64,000 nt of DNA from Gammaproteobacteria bacterium (GCA_017577615.1 PKRE01000005.1:62001-126000), one strand, 5' to 3'. Positions 46,267 to 55,497 are shown, numbered from the stretch's first letter. The notes: a model not told the origin generated them from the letters alone. Translations and numbers: made by a program.

Positions 46267-47457
46267 GTGAAGCACGATTTCCTTGCGCGACTTGCGCACG
46301 ACATCGACGATTTGAAGCAACGAGGGCTATACAAGCCCGAGCGCGTGCTTGCTTCGCCGCAGCAAGCCGTCGTGCGCATGAGCGACGGACGAACCGCCAT
46401 CAACTTGTGCGCGAACAATTACCTGGGCTTGGCAAACGACGAACGTGTGCGGGAAGCGGCGAAAGTCGCTCTGGATCGCTACGGGTACGGCATGGCTTCC
46501 GTGCGCTTTATCTGCGGCACACATGCGCTTCACAAAGAGCTCGAGGATCGGCTGACGCACTTTCTCGGGACGGAAGACACGATCTTGTATACATCCTGCT
46601 TCGACGCCAACGGAGGCCTGTTCGAAGCGCTTCTCGGCGAGGATGATGCAGTCATCAGCGACTCTCTCAACCACGCCAGCATCATCGACGGGATTCGACT
46701 GTGCAAAGCCCAACGTTTTCGGTACGCGAACGATGATCTAGACGAGCTCGAAACCCGCTTGAAGGAAACACGACGCTGCCGCGTGCGATTGATCGCGACG
46801 GACGGTGTCTTCTCCATGGACGGCGTGATCGCGCGCTTACGTGAAATCTGCGAGCTCGCGGATCGCTACGATGCGCTCGTCATGGTCGATGACTCGCATG
46901 CGACAGGATTCGTCGGCGAGAAAGGACGCGGCACGCACGAGTACCGCAATGTGATGGGTTGCATCGACATCCTGACGGGCACGCTCGGCAAAGCGCTCGG
47001 CGGCGGAATGGGCGGTTATGCCTCGGGTCGTCGGGAGATCATCGCGTGGCTGCGTCAACGCTCGCGACCATATCTGTTCTCGAACAGCATTCCGCCGTTC
47101 ATAGCGGCGGCGGCGATACGTGTGCTCGACATCCTGGAGGACAGCGATGCGCTGCGTCGGCAGCTTTGGGAGAACACCGCCTATTTTCGCGAGCGCATGA
47201 CGGCGGCAGGATTCAACATCGTCGCCGGCGAGCATCCGATCGTGCCCGTGATGCTCGGTGATGCAAAGCTCGCCTCCAACTTCGCGCATCGGTTACTGGA
47301 GCACGGCGTTTACGTCATCGGCTTTTCTTATCCAGTCGTGCCCCACGGTAAGGCACGCATCCGGACACAGATGTCGGCCGCTCATCAACGCGCGCACCTC
47401 GATCAGGCGATCGATGCTTTCGTACGAGTCGGTCGGGAGCTCGGCGTCATCGCCTGA
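46267..47457 (+). CDS. kbl: Glycine C-acetyltransferase (2-amino-3-ketobutyrate CoA ligase)
   Basis: Kbl splits 2-amino-3-ketobutyrate with CoA into glycine and acetyl-CoA, the second step of threonine breakdown, using PLP. The GTG at 46267 aligns exactly with the start of the family (VKHDFLARLAHDIDDLKQRG) and gives 396 residues. Signatures: CANNYLGLAND, MASVRFICGTHALHKELE, DDSHATGFVGEKGRGTHE and the PLP lysine in TGTLGKALGG. Because of the upstream frameshift the same frame is also open back into glpD, so a fused product is formally possible. tdh lies 73 bases downstream. Confidence 0.94.
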   Translation: MKHDFLARLAHDIDDLKQRGLYKPERVLASPQQAVVRMSDGRTAINLCANNYLGLANDERVREAAKVALDRYGYGMASVRFICGTHALHKELEDRLTHFLGTEDTILYTSCFDANGGLFEALLGEDDAVISDSLNHASIIDGIRLCKAQRFRYANDDLDELETRLKETRRCRVRLIATDGVFSMDGVIARLREICELADRYDALVMVDDSHATGFVGEKGRGTHEYRNVMGCIDILTGTLGKALGGGMGGYASGRREIIAWLRQRSRPYLFSNSIPPFIAAAAIRVLDILEDSDALRRQLWENTAYFRERMTAAGFNIVAGEHPIVPVMLGDAKLASNFAHRLLEHGVYVIGFSYPVVPHGKARIRTQMSAAHQRAHLDQAIDAFVRVGRELGVIA

Positions 47458-47530
47458 CCGGTGAGCGCTGGACGCGTCGACAATCGCAACCGTGCCTTCT
47501 GCGTAGGTCTACATCGCGGCATCCCGAGAC

Positions 47531-48577
47531 ATGCACGCTCTGGTCAAACAACGTCGAGCTCCTGGCATCGAGCTGCTCGACATTCCGCGACCCACCGTCG
47601 GCCCCAACGACGTGCTGATTCGCGTGAAGCGCAGCGCCATCTGCGGCACCGACATGCACATCTACAACTGGGATGCTTGGGCGCAGAAGACGATTCCCGT
47701 GCCGATGGCGATCGGACACGAATATTGCGGGGAGATCGTTGAGATCGGATCGGAGGTCACCGGATTCGCCACCGGCGATCGAGTCTCCGGAGAAGGTCAC
47801 ATCACCTGTGGTTATTGTCGCAACTGCCGCGCCGGTCGGCGACACCTGTGCCGCAACACGCTCGGCGTCGGTGTCAATCGACCCGGTGCATTCGCCGAGT
47901 ACATTGCGATACCGGCCTTCAACGCCTTCAAGCTGCCCGATGCCATCGACGACGAAATTGCTGCGATCTTGGATCCGCTCGGCAATGCCGTCCACACCGC
48001 CCTCGCCTTCGACGTCGTCGGCGAGGACGTACTGATCACCGGCGCCGGACCGATCGGTCTCATGGCGACCGCCATCGTGCGCTTCATCGGTGCCCGCAAT
48101 GTCGTCATCACGGACGTCAACGACCTCAGGTTGCAGCTCGCACGTCAAATGGGAGCCACGCTCGCCTTGAACGTCACGCGCGATTCGCTCGACGATGCGA
48201 TGAAAGCGCTCGGCATGCGCGAGGGATTCGACGTTGGCTTGGAGATGTCGGGTAACGCAAGCGCGCTCCGCGAGATGCTCCGCACGATGCATCACGGCGG
48301 CAGCATCGCGATGCTCGGCATTCCCCCGACCGAAGTGGCAATCGACTGGAACGAGGTGATCCTCAAGGGCCTGACAATCAAGGGAATCTATGGCCGACAG
48401 ATGTTCGAGACCTGGTACAAGATGGCAGCGCTATTGCAGAGCGGCCTGGACGTTCGCCGCGTGATCACTCACCGCTTGCCGTACACCGAATACCAACAGG
48501 CATTCGACATCATGGCGCGCGGAGACGCAGCGAAAATCGTGCTGAGCTGGGGTGACAGCGGCCGCGCGCAGTCGTGA
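47531..48577 (+). CDS. tdh: L-threonine 3-dehydrogenase
   Basis: Tdh oxidises threonine to 2-amino-3-ketobutyrate with NAD, feeding Kbl. The 348 residues are a zinc-dependent medium-chain dehydrogenase: catalytic zinc ligands in SAICGTDMHIY and IGHEYCGEI, the structural zinc cysteines in CGYCRNCRAGRRHLC and the Rossmann motif GAGPIGLMATAI. The end contains the tail VLSWGDS. kbl and tdh form the usual threonine catabolic pair. The stop codon sits in the loop of a strong hairpin. Confidence 0.96.
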   Translation: MHALVKQRRAPGIELLDIPRPTVGPNDVLIRVKRSAICGTDMHIYNWDAWAQKTIPVPMAIGHEYCGEIVEIGSEVTGFATGDRVSGEGHITCGYCRNCRAGRRHLCRNTLGVGVNRPGAFAEYIAIPAFNAFKLPDAIDDEIAAILDPLGNAVHTALAFDVVGEDVLITGAGPIGLMATAIVRFIGARNVVITDVNDLRLQLARQMGATLALNVTRDSLDDAMKALGMREGFDVGLEMSGNASALREMLRTMHHGGSIAMLGIPPTEVAIDWNEVILKGLTIKGIYGRQMFETWYKMAALLQSGLDVRRVITHRLPYTEYQQAFDIMARGDAAKIVLSWGDSGRAQS

Positions 48578-48589
48578 GTGCGCGCGGCC
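48560..48589. terminator. Hairpin spanning the tdh stop codon, between convergent tdh and sppA
   Basis: GGCCGCGCGCA (48560-48570) pairs perfectly with TGCGCGCGGCC (48579-48589); the eight-base loop contains the tdh stop. It is 11 bp and entirely GC except one pair. No U-run follows, so it may be a bidirectional pause or stabiliser. It is the second case here of a stop codon in a hairpin loop. Confidence 0.55.
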
Positions 48590-48602
48590 AGGCAGTCAAG
48601 CA

Positions 48603-50444
48603 CTATTCCACCTGACAGGGACAGTAATAGTAGAGCTGCTTCGGGTCCGCCAGGCGCGCCAGCCGCGTCAGCTCTCGCTCGAGTGGCGCGAGAGCCTTGC
48701 GCGCACGCATGGCCAGCATGTCGCTCGGCACCAAGCTCTTAGTGAACCGGGCCGCGAGCGTCTGTATCTGTAGCGCGAGAGCCTGCCGCCAGCCGAGGGG
48801 CGGCTCGATGTACTCCACGTCGTACTCGCCTTCCTTGAGACCTGCTCTGCGTGCTGCCGCCGCGATCGCATCTTTGTACGAGCCCAGCTCGTCCACCAAG
48901 CCGCGCTCGACGGCATCGACACCCGCCCACACGCGCCCCTGCGCGACCGCGTCGATCTCCTGGAACGACTTGCCACGCGCGCGGGCGACATGGTCCACAA
49001 AGACGCGATACGCATGCTCGACCGCAAGCTGCAGAACCTCTCGCGGCTCCTGCTTGAGCGTACGATCGATCCGTAGCGCGTCGGCAAGCGGAGTCGTGCC
49101 GACGCCATCGACAGTGATGCCAATCTTCTCCAGCGAGCGCTCGATGGTCGGAAAGATCCCAAACACGCCGATCGAGCCGGTGAGCGTGGCCGGGCTCGCC
49201 CAGATCTCGTCGGCGTCCATGGCGATGTAGTAGCCGCCCGAGGCCGCGACGCTGCTCATGGATGCGATCACCGGCTTGCCTGCCGCCTTTAACGCAGCGA
49301 TCTCACGACGGATCACCTCCGAGGCAAACATGCTTCCGCCAGGGCTGTCGATGCGCAACACCACCGCCTTCACGCGCTCATCGTCGAGCGCGTTACGCAG
49401 CAGCCGCACCGCAGAATCCGAGCCGATCGTTCCCGGCGGATGGCTACCGTCGAGGATTTCGCCGGAGAGCACCACGACCCCGACGCGATCCTTTCTCTTG
49501 AGCGGCCGAAGCGCGCGGTGCGTGGCAATGTAGTGTGTGTGCAGGACGTGGTTATAGGTATGACGTCGCTCGTCCTCGCCTACGAGCGACTTGAGCTGCT
49601 CCTCGACCTCGCGGCGCGTCTTCAACCCCGTGATCAGACCCCGCTCGAGCGCGACTGCGGCGAGGTCGCCACGATGCGCGCGAACGTGTGCCACGAAATC
49701 GTTGACATATGCTTCGATCGGCGTTTCTTCTTCGGCACCGCGCGACCGGCCGATCCCTGCCTGATACTGTTCCCATAGCGCATTGAGCCAAGAAAGCGTC
49801 GCCTCGCGCTCCTCGTCAGACATGTCGGTGCGCGTGAACTGCTCGGTGAAGGACTTGAACTCACCGGCGCGGAACACGTTCACATCGATGGCGAGCTTGT
49901 CGATGATGCCCTTGAGGAACATGCGGTAGTGCCCATAGCCCTGAATCAGCAGCACGCCCTGCGGATCCAGATAAATCTCATCGGCATTCGCCGCGATGTA
50001 GTACTGAGACTGATCGAACGCCTCGCCATAGCTGATGACCTTCTTACCGCTGGTCTTGAAGTCGCGGATGGCTGCTGCAACTTCCTCCAGCTTGGCGAGC
50101 CCGCCGCCCGCGAGCCCGCTCAAGTCGAGCACGAGCACCTGGATGCGATCGTCCGTCTTGGCAGCTTCGATGGCCTCCACGATGTCGCGCAGCAGCGTTT
50201 CAGGACGCTCTTGCCCGTAGAGCTCCGCGACCGCCCGTTCCAGCGGATCGCCCGCGAGCTGCTCGACCAACACGCCTTGCGGCGCGATGACGAGCGCCGC
50301 CTTCTGCGGAATCGGTGGAACCTTGGGCGAGACGACGGCGAAGATCAGCAGGAACAGAAACAGCAACAGGATCAGGTGCAACACCTTGCGCGTCGCATCC
50401 AGCGCGCGCCAGACGAACTTGAAGAAACGGACGACAGGTGTCAT
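48603..50444 (-). CDS. sppA: Signal peptide peptidase SppA, 67K type
   Basis: SppA is an inner-membrane protease that degrades released signal peptides. The 613 residues start with one membrane anchor (about residues 18-42: LHLILLLFLFLLIFAVV) and comprise two homologous S49 halves. The general-base lysine is in SGKKVISYGEAFDQ in the first half, and the nucleophile serine in IASMSSVAASGGYYIAMDAD in the second. The active site faces the periplasm in this family. It converges on tdh and is preceded by the sorbosone dehydrogenase-like gene on the same strand, 46 bases apart. Confidence 0.94.
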   Translation of the reverse strand: MTPVVRFFKFVWRALDATRKVLHLILLLFLFLLIFAVVSPKVPPIPQKAALVIAPQGVLVEQLAGDPLERAVAELYGQERPETLLRDIVEAIEAAKTDDRIQVLVLDLSGLAGGGLAKLEEVAAAIRDFKTSGKKVISYGEAFDQSQYYIAANADEIYLDPQGVLLIQGYGHYRMFLKGIIDKLAIDVNVFRAGEFKSFTEQFTRTDMSDEEREATLSWLNALWEQYQAGIGRSRGAEEETPIEAYVNDFVAHVRAHRGDLAAVALERGLITGLKTRREVEEQLKSLVGEDERRHTYNHVLHTHYIATHRALRPLKRKDRVGVVVLSGEILDGSHPPGTIGSDSAVRLLRNALDDERVKAVVLRIDSPGGSMFASEVIRREIAALKAAGKPVIASMSSVAASGGYYIAMDADEIWASPATLTGSIGVFGIFPTIERSLEKIGITVDGVGTTPLADALRIDRTLKQEPREVLQLAVEHAYRVFVDHVARARGKSFQEIDAVAQGRVWAGVDAVERGLVDELGSYKDAIAAAARRAGLKEGEYDVEYIEPPLGWRQALALQIQTLAARFTKSLVPSDMLAMRARKALAPLERELTRLARLADPKQLYYYCPCQVE

Positions 50445-50490
50445 GGAAGTTTGCTTTCGCGGTATCGCAGTCGATCAGTCGTATGCGCGC

Positions 50491-51609
50491 CTATGGCTCG
50501 GTCGCTCGATACACGATCCGATACAGTGCGCCTGCGTAATCATCGGATACGAGCATGGAGCCGTCCTCCAGCACCAGGAGATCGACGGGACGGCCCAGCA
50601 CTTCCTCGCCACGCTTGAACCCGACGGCGAATGGCTCGTACGCAACCGCGCGCTCCCCGTCCAGCTTTACGCGCGTGATGCGATATCCGCTCTTCTTGCT
50701 GCGATTCCAGGAGCCGTGCTCGGCGATGAACACCTGGTTGCGGTACGCGGCGGGAAACATCGACCCCGTGTAGAACTTCACACCGAGCGGCGCAACGTGC
50801 GCACCCAGCTCCTGAACCGGAGGTGTAGCGCGACTGCAATCGCCCAGATGACCGAACTCCGGATCCTTGATGTTTCTGCCGTGACAGTACGGGAAGCCGA
50901 AATCGAGCCCAGGACGCGGCGCGACGTTGAGCTCGCACGGCGGTGCATCGTCGCCTAGATAGTCCCGGCCGTTGTCCGTGAACCAAAGATGATTGGTCTG
51001 TGGGTGCCACGTGAAGCCGACGGTGTTGCGCACCCCACGCGCGAACACTTCCTGCCCGGTGCCGTCCGGGTTCATGCGCGTGATGACCGCGTAACCGGAC
51101 TCGTTGCAGACATTGCAAGGGGCACCGATCGGCACGTACAGCTTTCCGTCGGGACCGAAGGCAATGTATCTCCACCCGTGATGGCGATCCTTCGGCAAAT
51201 CATCGCGCACCACCGTCGGCTGCGGTGGGTCGTCCAGCGCATCTTCGATCCTGTCGAAGCGCAGTATGCGGTGGATCTCCGCGACATAAAGCGCGCCGTC
51301 GCGAAACGCCACGCCGTTCGGCATGTTCAGACCGCGCGCGATGACGCGCACGATCGGCTTGTCCTCGGGGCCGCTCGGCGGCGATACGGCGTAGACACGA
51401 TCCCGGCGGGTCCCGACGAAAATCGTGCCGTTCGCGCCGATCGCGAGCGAGCGTGCACCGGGCACGTCGTCGGCGAACAGCTCGAGCTTGAACCCCGGCG
51501 GCATCTTCACATTGGCGAGCACTTCGTCGGTCGCGGGGCTCGCCCTCACCCCGCTCGCATGTAACAGCACACAAGCCGCCACGATGATGACCGCGGTGAG
51601 ATTGCGCAT
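50491..51609 (-). CDS. PQQ-dependent sugar (sorbosone) dehydrogenase-like secreted protein
   Basis: The 372 residues (ATG at 51609) start with a signal peptide (LTAVIIVAACVLLHASGVRA) and form a six-bladed propeller of the L-sorbosone/soluble glucose dehydrogenase family: FADDVPGARSLAIGANGTIFVG, DLPKDRHHGWRYIAFGPDGKLYV, RNTVGFTWHPQTNHLWFTDNG split over the fourth blade, and FIAEHGSWNRS. Cysteine pairs PCNVCNE and CELN..YCHG..CSR could form disulphides. Substrate is not predictable. PQQ synthesis genes are not in the window. A start at 51693 is less likely because no signal would fit. Confidence 0.87.
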   Translation of the reverse strand: MRNLTAVIIVAACVLLHASGVRASPATDEVLANVKMPPGFKLELFADDVPGARSLAIGANGTIFVGTRRDRVYAVSPPSGPEDKPIVRVIARGLNMPNGVAFRDGALYVAEIHRILRFDRIEDALDDPPQPTVVRDDLPKDRHHGWRYIAFGPDGKLYVPIGAPCNVCNESGYAVITRMNPDGTGQEVFARGVRNTVGFTWHPQTNHLWFTDNGRDYLGDDAPPCELNVAPRPGLDFGFPYCHGRNIKDPEFGHLGDCSRATPPVQELGAHVAPLGVKFYTGSMFPAAYRNQVFIAEHGSWNRSKKSGYRITRVKLDGERAVAYEPFAVGFKRGEEVLGRPVDLLVLEDGSMLVSDDYAGALYRIVYRATEP

Positions 51610-51696
51610 TCGCTCGTTCCCGTCTGCGTGTGGCCGAAAATCCCTAGGAGTGACCGAGTGTAACCGTGCTGGCAGGTCGACGGCTATGCACATACG

Positions 51697-51726
51697 AAAG
51701 CGCCCGCGACAAACGTACGCGGGCGC
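51697..51726 (-). terminator. Terminator of the rpsP-rimM-trmD-rplS operon
   Basis: On the minus strand GCGCCCGCG and CGCGGGCGC pair perfectly over a nine-base loop, starting 33 bases after the rplS stop, and TTTCG follows. The short U-run is weak but the stem is strong and the position is right. Confidence 0.7.
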
Positions 51727-51759
51727 AGATGAGAGAAGCGCTTGAAAGCGGACGGTGTT

Positions 51760-52107
51760 TCAGATCTTCTCTTGGATGCGTGCGGCCTTGCCGGTGCGCT
51801 CGCGCAGGTAGTAAAGCTTGGCGCGACGCACATCGCCGCGACGCTTCACTTTGATCGAGCGAATCGCGGGGCTGTAGGTCTGGAACACGCGCTCGACGCC
51901 TTCACCGTGGGAGATCTTGCGCACGGTGAACGACGAGTTGATGCCCCGATTGCGCTTGGCGATGACGACGCCTTCGTACGCTTGCGCACGCTCGCGGTCG
52001 CCCTCCTTCACCGTGACTTCCACGACGACCGTATCGCCCGGCCCGAAGTCCGGAATCTTCTTGTTGCCGATCGCTTCGCTTTCGAGCTTCTCAATGATGT
52101 TGCTCAT
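51760..52107 (-). CDS. rplS: 50S ribosomal protein L19
   Basis: L19 lies at the 30S-50S interface. The 115 residues show the family pattern NIIEKLESE, FGPGDTVVVEVTVKEGDRERAQAYEGVVIAKRNRG split over residues 20-55, and VERVFQTYSPAIRSIKVKRRGDVRRAKLYYLRERTGKAARI at the end. It is the last gene of the conserved rpsP-rimM-trmD-rplS operon, 15 bases after trmD. Confidence 0.97.
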   Translation of the reverse strand: MSNIIEKLESEAIGNKKIPDFGPGDTVVVEVTVKEGDRERAQAYEGVVIAKRNRGINSSFTVRKISHGEGVERVFQTYSPAIRSIKVKRRGDVRRAKLYYLRERTGKAARIQEKI

Positions 52108-52122
52108 GATCTCACCATCCGT

Positions 52123-52884
52123 TCAAGGGTCCGACGGGCGCTCGCTCGCGCGATGCTCCGCCAAGTATTCCTCCAGCAATTCCCGCTGCTCCGAAGTCAG
52201 CTGCGCCGCTTCGATCAGGTCCGGGCGGCGTTCCCACGTGCGCCCCAGCGCCTGCTTGAGCCGCCAGCGCCGGATCGCTGCATGGTTGCCGCTGGCGAGC
52301 ACTTCCGGCACCGCCAGACCTTCGTAGACTTCCGGCCGCGTGTAGTGCGGCCAATCGAGCAGGCCGTCCGAAAACGAGTCCTGCTGCGCCGAAGCCTCGT
52401 CTCCAAGCACGCCTGGCAGAAGGCGTACGACCGCATCGATGACGACCAGCGCCGGCAGCTCGCCGCCCGACAGCACGTAATCGCCGATCGAGATACTCTC
52501 GTCGATCTCTAGCTCGATCAGGCGCTCGTCTACGCCCTCGTAGCGACCGGCGAGCAGCAACAGCCCGGGCAGCTGCGCGAGCTCGCGCACTTTCGTCTGC
52601 GTAAGGCGATAGCCATCTGCGGCCAGATAGACCGCGCGACTACCAGCCGGGAGGCGCGCTTTCGCGGCACGAATCGCGCTACGCGTCGGCTCGACCTTGA
52701 GCACCATCCCGGGACCACCTCCATAGGGGCGGTCATCTACCGTGCGATGCGCGTCGGTCGCAAAGTCCCGCGGACTCGTCGCCTGCACGGTGACTTGACC
52801 GCGCTTGACGGCGCGCCCAAGCACTCCGAAGCGAACGGCTTCGGTGACGAACTCAGGGAACAGCGTCACCACCTCGATGCGCAT
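52123..52884 (-). CDS. trmD: tRNA (guanine-N1)-methyltransferase
   Basis: TrmD makes m1G37 in tRNAs and prevents frameshifting. The 253 residues carry the trefoil-knot SPOUT fold: TLFPEFVTEAVRFGVLGRAVK, DRPYGGGPGMVLKVEP, the AdoMet loop LAGRYEGVDERLIE and SIGDYVLSGGELPALVV. It lies between rimM (15 bases) and rplS (15 bases). Confidence 0.97.
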   Translation of the reverse strand: MRIEVVTLFPEFVTEAVRFGVLGRAVKRGQVTVQATSPRDFATDAHRTVDDRPYGGGPGMVLKVEPTRSAIRAAKARLPAGSRAVYLAADGYRLTQTKVRELAQLPGLLLLAGRYEGVDERLIELEIDESISIGDYVLSGGELPALVVIDAVVRLLPGVLGDEASAQQDSFSDGLLDWPHYTRPEVYEGLAVPEVLASGNHAAIRRWRLKQALGRTWERRPDLIEAAQLTSEQRELLEEYLAEHRASERPSDP

Positions 52885-52899
52885 GCCCGCGAGCTCCGT

Positions 52900-53451
52900 C
52901 TACCAGTCCGACGCCCAATCGAAGACGATGTAGCCGTCTTCCAAGTCGACCTGGAGAATCCTGTCCTTCACGAGCGGAATCCAATGTTCCCGCTCTCCGC
53001 GCACGACGACGATGTCGCCGCCCGGTAACCTGCGAAAATGATCGACGCGCCCGAGCACTTCGCCGCTTGCGCCGCGCGCTTCAAGCCCTTCCAGGTCGGT
53101 CCAGTAATACTCACCGGGCCCTAGCGCCGGCAGCTCGCTGCGCGGCACGCCAACTTCCGCTCCGACGTACAACCGTGCCTGCTCTGGCGTCGCAATCCCT
53201 TCGAGCTTGGCGAGCGCGCGCTTGCCGCTCATGCGGCTGTCTTCGACTGCAAGCCGCACCCACTCGTCGGCAGTGCGTCGAACACACCAATTGTCGTACC
53301 GGAAAATGTTGTCCGGAGGATCCGTGAAGGACTGGACTTTGACCCAGCCCCGCACGCCAAACGTTCCTACGATCTTCCCGAGCGTAACGACACGGTCGCT
53401 CGCCGGCTTCGAACGAGTCGGCTCGGGAACGCTGGCCGGCTCGTCGCTCAA
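52900..53451 (-). CDS. rimM: Ribosome maturation factor RimM
   Basis: RimM binds S19 and helps mature the 30S head. The 183 residues have an N-terminal variable stretch, the RimM domain (LGKIVGTFGVRGWVKVQSFTD and KRALAKLEGIATPEQAR) and the PRC-barrel (YYWTDLEGLEA, VLGRVDHF, WIPLVKDRILQVDLEDGYIVFDW). It lies 50 bases after rpsP. Confidence 0.95.
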   Translation of the reverse strand: MSDEPASVPEPTRSKPASDRVVTLGKIVGTFGVRGWVKVQSFTDPPDNIFRYDNWCVRRTADEWVRLAVEDSRMSGKRALAKLEGIATPEQARLYVGAEVGVPRSELPALGPGEYYWTDLEGLEARGASGEVLGRVDHFRRLPGGDIVVVRGEREHWIPLVKDRILQVDLEDGYIVFDWASDW

Positions 53452-53501
53452 CTTCCGTTACCCGAAACCGCGCAAGGACGCCTCGCGCGCCTTACGAGAC
53501 C

Positions 53502-53759
53502 TCACGCCGCCGAGAGCTGCTTGCGGTACTTCTTGACGAGGCTCGCCACGCGCTCAGACGGCTTGGCGCCCTTGCTCAACCAGTAATCAATGCGCTCTAC
53601 GTTCAGCTCGAGTGCGCGGTCCTTCCCAGCGGGGATGGGATTGAAGTAGCCGACCTGCTCCAAAATCGCCCCGCCTTGGCGGTTGCGGCTATCGGTAACC
53701 ACTACGTGGTAAAAAGGCTGCTTTTTCGCCCCGCGGCGAGTGAGCCGAATCGTAACCAT
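53502..53759 (-). CDS. rpsP: 30S ribosomal protein S16
   Basis: S16 is an early-assembly 30S protein. The 85 residues start VTIRLTRRGAKKQPFYHVVVTDSR and continue with the family block EQVGYFNPI and DYWLSKGAKPSERVASLVKK. It is the first gene of the operon, with a candidate promoter 70-100 bases upstream. Confidence 0.97.
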   Translation of the reverse strand: MVTIRLTRRGAKKQPFYHVVVTDSRNRQGGAILEQVGYFNPIPAGKDRALELNVERIDYWLSKGAKPSERVASLVKKYRKQLSAA

Positions 53760-53830
53760 ACTGAGTCAAGCCTCAAGAAACCTGTGCAATCCTGGACTGC
53801 CGGGAGCCTGCCTCCCGTAAAAGGGCGCGA

Positions 53831-53859
53831 ATATTACTGGAAAGAGGGGCGACTGGCTA
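53831..53859 (-). promoter_or_regulatory. Candidate promoter of the rpsP operon
   Basis: On the minus strand TAGCCA (53859-53854), a 17-base spacer and TAATAT (53836-53831) are followed by TCGCGCCC. The GC-rich discriminator fits growth-rate control of a ribosomal protein operon. A short hairpin, CGGGAG pairing with CTCCCG, lies in the leader (about 53802-53818). Confidence 0.5.
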
Positions 53860-53960
53860 CTGCGGGCGGCAGCCGCCAGATTTTCCGCAGAGTCAAGAGG
53901 ATCCCAGGCGTTCCCAGGCGTGCGCCAGCCTGCCATCGCACGGCGCCTCAGAACCCGCCA

Positions 53961-55316
53961 TCAACCGAATGGGCTGCGCCCTCCAAAGGCCCGCATCAGC
54001 TTGCCTAGACCGCCCGCCTTCGTCATGGACTTCATGACCTTCTGCATCTGCAAGTAGTTCTTCAGCAGCTTGTTCACCTCGGACACGTGGACGCCAGAGC
54101 CTGCAGCGATGCGGCGCTTGCGCGAGGCGTCGATGGTCTTCGGGTAGCGACGTTCGCGCGGCGTCATGGACCGGATGATGGCGATCTGCCGCGCAATCTC
54201 TTTCTCGCTGCTCTGCGGGTTCACTGCCCCGGCTTTGCCGACCAGACTGCTCGGGAGCTTGTCCAGCAACGCCGCAATCCCGCCCATGCGCTGCAATTGC
54301 ATCAGCTGCTCGTGCAAGTCCTCGAGGTCGAAGTCGTTGCCCTTTTTGAGCTTGCGAGCAAGCTTCTCGGCCTGTTCGCGATCGAGATTGCGCTGAACGT
54401 TCTCGACCAGCGACAGCACATCGCCCATGCCCAGGACACGGGAGGCGATGCGATCAGCGCGAAAAGGCTCGAGCGCCTCAGTCTTCTCGCCAGTACCGAT
54501 GAAAAGGATTGGCCTGCCCGTGATCTGCCGCACCGACAAGGCTGCGCCGCCGCGAGCGTCGCCGTCGGCCTTGGTAAGCACCACGCCGGTGAGCGACAGC
54601 GCCTCGCCGAAGGCGCGCGCTGCGTTCACTGCGTCCTGCCCCGCCATGCTGTCGACCACGAACAGCGTCTCAGTCGGTGCGATCGCCGCGGCGATCTCCC
54701 TGATCTCGTCCATCATCTCGTCGTCGACGTGCAAGCGACCGGCAGTGTCGACGATCAGCACGTCGTAGAAGGAACGGCGTGCCTCCTCCAGCGCCTCGCG
54801 CGCCAAGGTGACGGGCGGCTTGCCTGGATCCGAGGGATAGAAACCGACGTCGAGCTGTTGGGCGAGGCGCTCGAGCTGCAGAATGGCCGCCGGGCGATAA
54901 ACGTCCGTGCTGGCGAGCATCACCCTCTTGCGCTCGTTCTCCTTCAGCCACTTGGCGAGCTTGGCGGCGGAGGTCGTCTTGCCGGCACCCTGCAAGCCCG
55001 CCAAGAGAATGACGACAGGGGGCTGCGCTCTGAGATTGAGCGGACGGACACCCGCGCCCATCAAGGCCACGAGCTCGTCATGAATGATCTTGACCAGCGC
55101 CTGCCCCGGGGTGAGGCTCTTGTCGATTTCTTGACCGACGACCTTACTCCGCACGGCATCGATGAATTCTTTGACGACGGGCAGGGCCACGTCGGCCTCC
55201 AGCAGCGCCATCCTGACTTGGCGCAGCGTGTCGTTGATGTTCTCTTCGGTGAGACGCCCGCGCCCTCGCAGACTGTCGACGACACCTTGGAGGCGCTCGG
55301 TTAACTTGTCGAACAT
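53961..55316 (-). CDS. ffh: Signal recognition particle protein Ffh
   Basis: Ffh with 4.5S RNA targets nascent membrane proteins to FtsY. The ATG at 55316 gives 451 residues; the 31 codons before it lack similarity. N and G domains: RQVRMALLEADVALPVVKEF, GLQGAGKTTSAAKLA (P-loop), DTAGRLHVDDEMM, TKADGDARGGAALSV. The methionine-rich M domain begins about residue 325 and ends NYLQMQKVMKSMTKAGGLGKLM. It is divergent from the CcsA-like gene, as in E. coli. Confidence 0.97.
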   Translation of the reverse strand: MFDKLTERLQGVVDSLRGRGRLTEENINDTLRQVRMALLEADVALPVVKEFIDAVRSKVVGQEIDKSLTPGQALVKIIHDELVALMGAGVRPLNLRAQPPVVILLAGLQGAGKTTSAAKLAKWLKENERKRVMLASTDVYRPAAILQLERLAQQLDVGFYPSDPGKPPVTLAREALEEARRSFYDVLIVDTAGRLHVDDEMMDEIREIAAAIAPTETLFVVDSMAGQDAVNAARAFGEALSLTGVVLTKADGDARGGAALSVRQITGRPILFIGTGEKTEALEPFRADRIASRVLGMGDVLSLVENVQRNLDREQAEKLARKLKKGNDFDLEDLHEQLMQLQRMGGIAALLDKLPSSLVGKAGAVNPQSSEKEIARQIAIIRSMTPRERRYPKTIDASRKRRIAAGSGVHVSEVNKLLKNYLQMQKVMKSMTKAGGLGKLMRAFGGRSPFG

Positions 55317-55497
55317 GGGAATTTTGCGGTAGAGACGGTTAAGCAGGCTGGCTAGTTTAAGCCACAATGTGAAGGTGCACAGGGTTCGATCTGCCGGACG
55401 GCCCGGCATTTCCCCGGAAAGCCCGTTCTCCTCGCGTGGGCGAAGGTGACGAGTAGGCTATGGCCGACATGATTGGTTCGCTGTAGCCTCTGTCTCG

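Noticed and set aside
44770..47457. A true bifunctional GlpD-Kbl enzyme
   Set aside because: The linker looks like translated intergenic DNA, the natural GlpD end exists one base out of frame, and Kbl has a start at the exact family position. Frameshift is the simpler reading.
54087..55304. 405-codon open frame on the plus strand opposite ffh, and similar long antisense frames opposite purL (17374-18309), sufB (30056-31018), sufS (33587-34675) and alr (62744-63784)
   Set aside because: Each mirrors a strongly conserved gene, lacks a ribosome site or known domain, and has the composition of an antisense frame.
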